64,000 nucleotides of DNA from Pachyseris speciosa (Eukaryota > Cnidaria > Anthozoa > Scleractinia > Pachyseridae), in contig JAEMWC010001126.1 in assembly GCA_016490735.1 (NCBI GenBank), forward strand, positions 190,001-254,000, read 5' to 3'. The first letter of the stretch is position 1; the number at the start of each line of letters is the position of its first letter. Below the pieces are notes generated by a model, which saw nothing but the letters and a program-made list of their open reading frames with translations, searched no databases and had not been told where the DNA came from. The position numbers were made by a program, and so were the translations under genes. Below, one piece after another: positions 57,176 through 64,000 of this stretch.

Positions 57176-57474
57176 TTATATATTTTGTCACCGTGGTAAT
57201 GTCACTTACTTTAGTTCTTGTATTGGATACTCACAACTGGTTCCGTTCAACTCGATATTATTTGCACGATGTTGGATATTCAGTTGTATCTTCAACACAA
57301 GTTGGTTTTCATTTCCTTGTTAACGTGTTTCATTTTCTCCGTTTATTTCTTTGTTCGTGGTAATGAAGGCGAATGCGAGGGACAAGAAAGTAGAACTACT
57401 TTTTTGGAGTCAGCTAATCCAAACGTAGGTCAGTGTTGCTTTCGTTAGAATCAGTAATTATGTACTCGATCCTG

Positions 57475-57659
57475 TGCCAGAACTCTCTCTTACCCCGCAA
57501 TGCACAGGGCCTGAATGCTGGCAGGAAAGAAAGAGTCCTGTGCAACTTGCAGGCGCATGCTCGGAACGAGAAAATCAAATTAAACCAGACACCAGGCTTC
57601 TGTTTGAACTGTGGAATGCAAACATCGAGGTAAGAGGGCGGGGTAAGAGAGAGTTCTGG
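57475..57659. repeat. MITE with 22-bp inverted ends
   Basis: 'ccagaactctctcttacccc' at 57477 is matched inverted at 57640-57659. No coding content. Confidence 0.7.
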
Positions 57660-57730
57660 AACAGGAATAGCAGCTATGTTAATGTTGAACACTGATTATA
57701 CTGAACCCTATTTCCCTACCCAAGTGTAAT

Positions 57731-58242
57731 TAACAATTAGATTATGAGCTCTAGATCTCTATTGCGTGATAACCGATGAGGGTGCAGCCCGAATCAACTA
57801 TCACGCATAGGAATCGAGAGCGAATAATCTAATTGTTTAAGTTTAAATCTACTAGCCGTTCAAAACTAAATAAGTAAATTTATCTACATTCTCCCTGCAG
57901 ACACTTTGAAAACGCGAAGAAGCGAACGCCATTTTGTTGACAACTGCTACTCACTATCTACTTAACAATTAGATTATTCGCTCTCGATTTCTATCGCGTG
58001 ATAGCTCAGCTATCACGCATAGAAATTGAGAGCGAATAATCTAATTGTTTTAGTATAAATCTACTAGTCCTTCAGAACTAAACAAGTAAATTATTTAAAT
58101 CCTCCTCGCAGACACTTCGAAAACGCGAAGAAGTGGCCGCCATTTTGTTGACAACTGCTACTCACTATCTATCACAGAATAGATAGCGAGTAGCGTACCC
58201 AATCAGAGAACGGCATTCTTGATAGAACGCTAGTAGATTTAT
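57731..58242. repeat. palindromic MITE family P, copies 2 and 3
   Basis: Copy 2 (57731-57959) is followed directly by copy 3 (57961-58242), which starts 'cttaacaattagattattcg' and has a near-perfect 78-base palindrome at 57970-58047 centred on the gatagctcagctatc word. They end 160 bases before the putative exon at 58402. Confidence 0.7.
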
Positions 58243-58401
58243 ACTGATTTTCAATAGGTCACTCCAAGCTGCTTTGAGCCTCGAGTTTCATTTGTTCGTA
58301 ATTAGAAATTTAAATAAAGTGCAAATCGCCAGACTTGAAAAAGAAGCTTCTCCGGGGGCTTCTGGGAAGTGGAAATAGCTCTCATTTTGTCTTGTACCTA
58401 G

Positions 58402-58530
58402 GCTACGACGATCCACGAAGCAAGGAAAGGATATTGATGCAGGCGATAAAGGATGGTAATTATGACGAAATTGAGAGCAGAATCACACCAAGAGCATTCA
58501 AGTACTGCGAATCTAATGCCTTACTGATGG
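58402..58530 (+). CDS. possible upstream exon of the TRPC-like gene
   Basis: A 129-nt exon, phase 1 at both ends, with acceptor 'cttgtacctag' and donor 'ATGG|GTATGA'. Reads YDDPRSKERILMQAIKDGNY, then DEIESRITPRAFKY and CESNALLM. The 'AIKDGNYDEIESRI' part resembles the start of an ankyrin-type helix pair, which TRPC channels have at their N-terminus. Its end phase does not match the phase-0 start at 59993, so another exon would be needed between. Membership in this gene is uncertain. Confidence 0.4.
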
Positions 58531-58883
58531 GTATGAAAGTGGGTGCTGTGTACCCGGGCCACTTTTACTGTTTGTTTTTATAGTACGCCTGATTAAAGAA
58601 CCTCTCCTAATTAATCTAAATTTTGTTTCAAAGTTTGTCCTTAGCATGAAGAGAGGCAAAAGAAGTTAATATTTCACTTAGTCAGCACTTAGTCACTCAC
58701 TAGTACCAAATATGAGAGATTTGTCAGTAAAAACGCATTATATCGTTTAATGTAGTTTTTTGAAGAACAGTTTTTAGTAGTTGATGTTTTAAATTCTATC
58801 TTACTTCTTGATTCTTATTTTATTTTGGCTACCTTTAACAGGTAGTGAAGTGCCAAAGAGTAGTTTGAAAGACAAACCATACG

Positions 58884-58906
58884 TTTCGGGCTTAGCCCTT
58901 CATCAG
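58884..58906 (-). ncRNA. hammerhead-like motif, minus arm
   Basis: CTGATGA, extra A, GGGC-TAA-GCCC stem, GAAA. The core heptamer is intact here; the extra A and lack of an obvious stem III make activity doubtful. Confidence 0.45.
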
Positions 58907-59031
58907 TGGTGTGAAAACGATTTAAAGTTGCGCACGACAACAACCAATGCGTGAGGAGAGACAACGGTTGATTTTTAAAAAAGCACACGCAATAATTTGT
59001 GCGCGCGCGTGTAAGTCTCAAAGGAAAGAAA

Positions 59032-59195
59032 AGTTAATGTTCAGGCCGCGTGGTCGGGTTGTTCCCATCTTGAAGATAAATCGCATTTCCAAGCGTTTCC
59101 GGTGGATGTTATTGCCGGAGCAAAGCTTGATACCACGAATCTCAGCGTCTGACAAAGCGTGGTTCAATCCATTAAAGTGCTCAGCAACAGGAAAA
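59032..59195 (-). pseudogene. GIY-YIG nuclease C-terminus (Penelope-like)
   Basis: The minus-strand frame reads VAEHFNGLNHALSDAEIRG, 'CSGNNIHRKRLEMRFIF' and KMGTTRPRGLNINFSFL, then a stop. It parallels 'VAEHFNSPGHSLSD' at 13.2 kb. Only the last 55 residues or so remain, without the Y-I-G core. Confidence 0.75.
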
Positions 59196-59364
59196 CCGGT
59201 AGATGGGAACTACCCGACCACGCGGCCTGAACATTAACTTTTCTTTCCTTTGACACTTACACGCGCGCGCACAAATTATTGCGTGTGCTTTTTTAAAAAT
59301 CAACCGTTGTCTCTCCTCACGCATTGGTTGTTGTCGTGCGCAACTTTAAATCGTTTTCACACCA

Positions 59365-59387
59365 CTGATGAAGGGCTAAGCCCGAAA
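59365..59387 (+). ncRNA. hammerhead-like motif, plus arm
   Basis: Identical core to 58884-58906 in the inverted arm (CTGATGA at 59365-59371, GAAA at 59384-59387). Confidence 0.45.
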
Positions 59388-59509
59388 CGTATGGTTTGTC
59401 TTTCAAACTACTTTTTGGCACTTCACTACCTTTTGTTTTTAACACTTTTACCTTTAACAGGACTCGCCTGAAAACCACCTTTGGGTGATGGTGACATATG
59501 GTATAAAGA

Positions 59510-59511
<2 letters not shown>

Positions 59512-59571
<60 letters not shown>
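59512..59571 (+). repeat. (att)n microsatellite
   Basis: About 20 uninterrupted att units. Confidence 0.95.
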
Positions 59572-59689
59572 GAGACATAATTTACTGGGCGTAGAAAGCT
59601 GGAAGTCCCATAAATAAAGTATCGCCTAGGTTACTGGAGACATAACATAATAGTCAACTTCTAATGTTAGAGAGTTCAACAGCTCCCAG

Positions 59690-59900
59690 TTGGCTTGTTA
59701 GCTCAGTCGGTAGAGACTGCACCGGTATCGCAAAGGTCGTGAGTTAGAATCCTGTACAAGTCTGAATTTTTTTTTGTCAGACTTTATTTTCACTACTACT
59801 TAATTAGTGTTCGTTACTGCGATGATCACTCACATATTCATTCTTTAATCCGCAGTTCAAATATATATGACTTTCATACATTCATTCTTGCAAAATGGAA
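59690..59900 (+). repeat. tRNA-derived SINE family B
   Basis: The head reads 'ggcttgttagctcagtcggt', the B-box region is mutated ('gagttagaatcctg'), and the tail has 'actgcgatgatcactcacat'. One of three family-B copies in the window. Confidence 0.7.
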
Positions 59901-59992
59901 GCGTTATCGAAAAAAAAAATACACTGTGAAGTTATTAGAAACTTTGATCACGGTTAATTGATTGAAAACAATGTTGTGCATTGGATAATGAG

Positions 59993-60187
59993 GTAAGTTT
60001 CGAGCTGCGCAAATTGGCAGACAACAAAGGACCAGACGAGGAGAGATTTAATGAGTTGGCGAACGCTGTGGAGGAGTTTACTTCATGTTTACTTGATCCA
60101 CTGAGAGCTGATCAACGAAGACGAGAAGAATTTGGAGACGCGTTAGATGATATTTTGGATGATGCCATTCGCTTAAAACAGAAAAAG
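59993..60187 (+). CDS. TRPC-like channel: pre-membrane helix exon
   Basis: A 195-nt exon, phase 0 at both ends, donor 'AAAAAG|GTACCA'. Reads VSFELRKLADNKGPDEERFN, 'ELANAVEEFTSCLLDPLR' and DAIRLKQKK. This matches the linker-helix region after the ankyrin repeats of TRPC channels (pattern L-S-x-E-L-x-x-L-A ... F-x-x-x-L-L-D). The acceptor 'ataatgag' has a poor pyrimidine tract, so the 5' boundary is uncertain. Joined to the next exon it gives 'RLKQKKFFTHPVV', the conserved K-K-F-x-x-H-P block. These channels conduct Na and Ca at the plasma membrane. Confidence 0.65.
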
Positions 60188-60360
60188 GTACCATAATGAA
60201 GCTGAATCTTGAGATCTTTGTAAAGGACAATCAAACAGTACGACTTTGTGAATTAAGCCGAAATTAAACCGCCTTGTAAATTAAACCGAAATTTTCTCGT
60301 GCAAGAAAAACGTAAAATGTTGTAGGATTTTAAAACATGCTGAATTTATGACTTGACTGA

Positions 60361-60540
60361 AAGCATTGATCAGTTTCTTTTTACCGGTTGTGTTTACTTT
60401 TTTGGTTGGGGTGGCTAAACAATTTGTTGTTGTTCGTAATGCGAGATGTTGGATGAAAATGTTTGATCTAGATCAAATATGGAAAACCATTTCAATGCAA
60501 AGTTGAAAGAGGCGGCTACGGTCAGACATGTTCTTCCAAA
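60361..60540. repeat. dispersed repeat R1, copy 2
   Basis: Related to 190-450; shares 'ggttggggtggctaaa' and 'gttggatgaaaatgtttgat'. Intronic in the TRPC-like gene. Confidence 0.5.
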
Positions 60541-60579
60541 ACGATGTTGGACGAAAAATATAGTCGGGGCTGAAGTGAA

Positions 60580-60865
60580 GCCTTCCAAGGGGTAGAAGCG
60601 ACAAGCGACATGGCTTCGTAAACAGGCGACAATCTTCTCCCAAAGCACCGACAATCGACAGAAATTGGCAGAAAACGCGCGACAGTTTGCGACAGCGACA
60701 ATTCACTTTCCATTCCCCTTTCGTTTCTTTGCGACAGCTATTGTAATATTTCTTGTGGGTGCAATAAACTCTTGTTGTTGTTGCGACATTTGTCCCTAAC
60801 GAAACAGGCGAGAGACAGAGTCGTAAACAAGCGACAAAGCGACACCAGACCACCCCTTGGAAGGC
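60580..60865. repeat. MITE with 'gcgacaa' words
   Basis: The ends GCCTTCCAAGGGGT are inverted copies (60580-60593, 60852-60865). The interior repeats gcgaca/cgacaat about a dozen times. Frames on the minus strand are by-products. Confidence 0.65.
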
Positions 60866-61017
60866 CTCTCAAGTAGCGCACGCTACAAATATTGCATTCG
60901 GCAGTTGTAGCAAAACTCGCAGCGTCTGAACCGGCGTTAAGATTTTTCATTGCTTTTGATGTCGAGCAAGGTCATGCCCAATAACCATTCTTTTTTGTCC
61001 TTTTGGTCTGACTGCAG

Positions 61018-61234
61018 TTTTTTACACATCCGGTAGTGGATATTGAAATGAGACGCAAATGGTATGGTCGTGCCTTTATGAAGAGTGGATGGAAAAGGTG
61101 GAGGCCTGTCTTCAGTGTTTGGTGTCTTGTAGACTTGGTTCTTTCTCCAGTCCTTTTTGTTTTGTGCTGGTTGATTTGCAATCATCGTGAAAGAAAAAGA
61201 AACGAGGAAAAAAGGAGAGGAAAGATAAACAAAG
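61018..61234 (+). CDS. TRPC-like channel: first membrane segment exon
   Basis: Acceptor 'gtctgactgcag', 217 nt, phase 0 to 1, donor 'AAAG|GTATTT'. Reads FFTHPVVDIEMRRKWYGRAF, then WKRWRPVFSVWCLVDLVLSP and VLFVLCWLICN, followed by a Lys/Arg/Glu-rich stretch. The F-x-x-H-P and W-Y-G blocks followed by a hydrophobic segment of about 25 residues is the pre-S1/S1 layout of TRPC channels. The family is assigned with fair confidence; the exact subtype cannot be set from this part. Confidence 0.7.
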
Positions 61235-61487
61235 GTATTTGCAAACATATTCAGGAAAAGGGTGTTGATGACAACGTGAATTCGAAAGATATTTCAACCA
61301 TGGAAGAGAGCGTTTTGGGTTACATTCTGCAATATCTCACAATGGAGGCGACAGTGAATTGTTTTTGGAAACAATTTTAAAATATGAAAAACGAGTGCAG
61401 AAAACTAATTGCATGTTGGATTGTAAGATTTTAACTTATACAAGACAGGCCTGGAAACTATGTAAAAAAGCTATTTCATTTCAACAG

Positions 61488-61540
61488 ATATAGCACTTGA
61501 AGAAGTGAATACTGGGGAGGAAGAAACGCTAAGGCCCCAG
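61488..61540 (+). CDS. TRPC-like channel: short acidic exon
   Basis: Acceptor 'atttcaacag', 53 nt, donor 'CCCCAG|GTAAGA', phase 1 to 0. Joined to the previous exon it reads (D)IALEEVNTGEEETLRPQ, a charged cytosolic loop. The strong splice sites and matching phases on both sides support it. Confidence 0.6.
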
Positions 61541-61553
61541 GTAAGAGCACAAG

Positions 61554-63162
61554 TATGGCAAGCCAATTGTAGCAATATTCAATAAATGGATATTTCAATT
61601 CAAAGAGTCTATTTTAGTTCCAATTCAACACATAAATTTATGTTCAATATACTTTTTTTTGGTTCAACCTCCGATTTTACATTCAACACTTTTTTTTGGT
61701 TCAACTCCCGATTTTACATTCAACAATTTTTTTTTTAGTTCAACTCCCGATTTTACATTCAACACTTTTTTTCGGTTTAACTCCCGATTTTACATTCAAC
61801 ACTTTTTGCACTCAATACACTTTGGTATCCTTCAATGCGATTGCTTCGGTCCAACCTTTCTTTTTTCATTTCAAAAGCACATTTTGCGTTCAACACTTGT
61901 TATTTCGTTGAACGCGATTTATTTTCGTTCAACGATTTATTGCACAGCGGTTGACCTAAAGAAACTCTTCCCCAGTCTTCATAGAGTTCTCGTTGGCCTT
62001 CATAGCCCGCCATTTTGAAAAACAACGAGCAGTTCTCAGTACAAATGGATCGCTCATCTCTTTCGAAGTTGTCGCCTTGCCTTGGAGAAGCTTCAGAGCT
62101 TGTGAAAAAGATTTTAGAGGCAGAGACTGCTAGCTCTGAGACATCCCGGCCTGAAACTTCAAGTTCCAGTGGAAAGCGAGTGTTTTCAGCATCGCAAAGA
62201 GCGAGGTCAATGCTAAACTCAGCAAGAATCTTCGCTTCCCTTGACTTATCATGATCCGAGAGATCTTGGATTAATCTGTTAAGCAAAGAAACGCAAAATC
62301 CGTTTTCGGATTCTTGATCAACAGATTAATCCAATCTTGGATCATCCCAAAGGAACGCACCCTTTTTTCCTCTGTCCTTGGTCATTTGCTGTACTGGTAG
62401 CTCGTAAGCACTCACGCTTATTCAACCGCTTGCCAAGACCCTATGCACTTGATTGTGATGAGTTTAGCATTGACCTCGCTCTTTGCAATGCTGAAAACAC
62501 TCGGTTTCCACTGGAACTTGAAGTTTCAGGCCGGGATGTCTCAGAGCTAGCAGTCTCTGCCTCTAAAATCTTTTTCACAAGCTCTGAAGCTTCTCCAAGG
62601 CAAGGCGACAACTTCGAAAGAGATGAGCAATCCATTTGTGCTGAGAACTGCTCGTTGTTTTTCAAAATGGCGGGCTATGAAGGCCAACGAGAACTCTATG
62701 AAGACTGGGGAAAAGTTTCTTTAGGTCAACCGCTGTGCAATAAATCGTTGAACGAAATAAATCGCGTTGAACGAAATAACAAGTGTTGACGCAAAATGTG
62801 CTCTTGAAATCAAAAAAGAAAGGTTGAACCGAAGCAATCGCATTGAAGGATACCAAAGTGTATTGAATGCAAAAAGTGTTGAATGTAAAATCGGGAGTTG
62901 AACCAAAAAAAAAGTGTTGAATGTAAAATCGGGAGTTGAGCCAAAAAAAAGCTGTTGAATGTAAAATCGGGAGTTGAACCAAAAAAAAAGCTGTTGAATG
63001 TAAAATCGGGAGTTGAACCTAAAAAAGTGTTAAATGTAAAATCGGGAGTTGAACCAAAAAAAAGTATATTGAACATATATTTATGTGTTGAATTGGAACT
63101 AAAATAGACTCTTTGAATTGAAGTATCCATTTATTGAATATTGCTACAATTGGCTTGCCATA
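61554..63162. mobile_element. 1.6-kb fold-back element with 670-710-bp arms
   Basis: Starts TATGGCAAGCCAATTGTAGC and ends with its complement; cacaag is duplicated outside (61548-61553, 63163-63168). Arms run 61554 to about 62222 and about 62457 to 63162. Each holds a minisatellite of about 35 bases ('cgattttacattcaacactt') in four to six copies and the same small frame. The central 62270-62340 region has its own palindrome ('aacagattaatccaa'). It begins 13 nt after the TRPC donor at 61541. Confidence 0.85.
62015..62254 (+). other. small frame in the fold-back arm, duplicated inverted
   Basis: From the ATG at 62045 it reads MDRSSLSKLSPCLGEASELV and KKILEAETASSETSRPETSS. The right arm encodes nearly the same peptide on the minus strand (62665-62441). 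It could be an exon fragment caught by the element. There is no known domain; coding status is unproven. Confidence 0.35.
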
Positions 63163-63168
63163 CACAAG

Positions 63169-63923
63169 CAGGTTCCTGACTACAACCGTTGGAATAAAGT
63201 GACTGAAACGTTTCTATGCAATTTCGGGTAAAACTTGTGCTCACGAAGTAGTTGAAGACGAGGGAATGCAGGTGAAAACCATGAAATGTTCATATGCACC
63301 TAAGAAACACAATAGAGAACGAATTGTAACCAAGTTTGGTCAGTGACATAAGCCTATTGCGTCATTACTGTTGCTGCCCGCAAACTGCTCTCAGCTTGAA
63401 TTCGTTCCAGCCACAGCATCCGAAAAACATTCGTTTTGGCCTGGTTTGAGGATTCAAACTACAACACATTTGATTTCACAACTCCCTAAGGAGTCACCTG
63501 TCAATCAACCAACAAGTATTGATGGCAAGTGCTCTCTATGTTCTTAATCAGTATATAGTTATCACCACTTTCTGTCGATTTGAACGTTTTACTTACCAAA
63601 TGGTTCCATCACAAGGACTTTCAAAATCATAAAAAAAAAAGAAAAAGAAAAAGAAAAAACGAAAAGAAAGGAAATGTTAAGACTGATAGGCCGCAGAGGC
63701 GTCTTTGAGGACAATGTAACGGAGTTTGAATACCGACTATATGCGTTACCTCTTTATTTATTGTTAAATCCACTCAAGATGCTCTCTTGTTAACAGAGGA
63801 ACTGGTCGCTAAACGTACCAGGCAGTTGAGGATGAATTGTATCGGCTTAGTATAGTTAAAAATAAGAAATCGTGTCATTCAAATCTTTTTTTTTTCCTTC
63901 TGATTTTTTTTCTTTCTTTGCAG
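63169..63923. other. intron of the TRPC-like gene
   Basis: A/T-rich, with a purine tract of aaaagaaaaag words at 63630-63670 and a pyrimidine tract leading to the acceptor at 63911-63923. No other feature. Confidence 0.5.
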
Positions 63924-63951
63924 AAAAAGAAGGCCACTAATCGATTGCCAG
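63924..63951 (+). CDS. TRPC-like channel: 28-nt microexon
   Basis: Acceptor 'tctttctttgcag', donor 'CCAG|GTAACC', phase 0 to 1. Encodes KKKATNRLP, a basic cytosolic segment that follows the acidic exon in phase. The gene continues beyond the window. Confidence 0.5.
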
Positions 63952-64000
63952 GTAACCTGAATTCATTAATTAGTCGTACAGTTTTCTGTATCAAATAGTT

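Larger units (their letters stand above)
58843..59448. mobile_element. Penelope-like insertion, inverted 3' ends, 13-bp duplication
   Basis: 'tacctttaacagg' at 58830-58842 and 59449-59461 brackets a 606-bp insert. Its arms (58843-59065 and about 59205-59448) are inverted copies of the 3' end. The unique middle encodes the end of a GIY-YIG nuclease on the minus strand. It lies in the putative TRPC intron. Confidence 0.85.

Noticed and set aside
61036..61380. Continuous 114-codon frame across the TRPC exon
   Set aside because: The part after 61234 reads through a consensus donor into the intron; a phase-matched exon follows at 61488.
61659..62018. Open frames with repeated FTFNTFF-type peptides
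   Set aside because: They are translations of the minisatellite in the fold-back arms and appear in both orientations.

Overview
The window is nuclear DNA of an animal, most likely an anthozoan cnidarian such as a stony coral. Evidence is spliceosomal GT-AG introns, exon phases typical of animal receptor genes, AT-rich non-coding DNA, and dense PIF/Harbinger, Merlin, Penelope-like, LINE and tRNA-SINE relics. The coral attribution rests on recognising repeat and protein families from memory and is an inference. I see no bacterial operons, rRNA genes or CRISPR arrays.

Two host genes are visible as scattered exons. A minus-strand immunoglobulin-superfamily receptor runs from about 24.2 kb (half Ig domain) through 9.4 and 6.7 kb (Ig domains) to 1.9 kb (linker) and 1.1 kb (transmembrane helix), and continues off the left edge. 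A plus-strand TRPC-like cation channel gene begins near 58.4 or 60.0 kb and continues off the right edge; four of its exons (59993-60187, 61018-61234, 61488-61540, 63924-63951) have mutually compatible phases.

Most of the rest is nested mobile DNA. From 14.0 to 21.7 kb lies a degraded copy of a repeated coding family (DDE-like core plus zinc finger). It is split at one codon boundary by a 4156-bp PIF/Harbinger element (15609-19764) that carries a Myb-like gene and an apparently intact transposase. From 35.6 to 39.8 kb lies a 4172-bp unit with 76-bp terminal inverted repeats and a 9-bp target duplication. It carries a decayed RecQ-type helicase gene and a convergent zinc-finger-associated-like gene, and is itself interrupted by a 334-bp insert that contains a well-formed hammerhead ribozyme. 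From 7.75 to 9.16 kb is a 249-bp-period array of a tRNA-derived SINE, flanked as a block by an 11-bp direct repeat.

Penelope-like GIY-YIG fragments (13.0, 43.0, 59.1 kb) share hammerhead-like motifs just after the endonuclease stop. Two of them have the same head-to-head inverted structure. A 1.6-kb fold-back element (61554-63162) starts 13 nt after a TRPC splice donor. Other elements are a decayed Harbinger (2.5-5.3 kb), a Merlin copy (48.8-50.2 kb), a LINE fragment (52.3-53.5 kb) and many small hairpin MITEs. Most open frames outside these features look non-coding.
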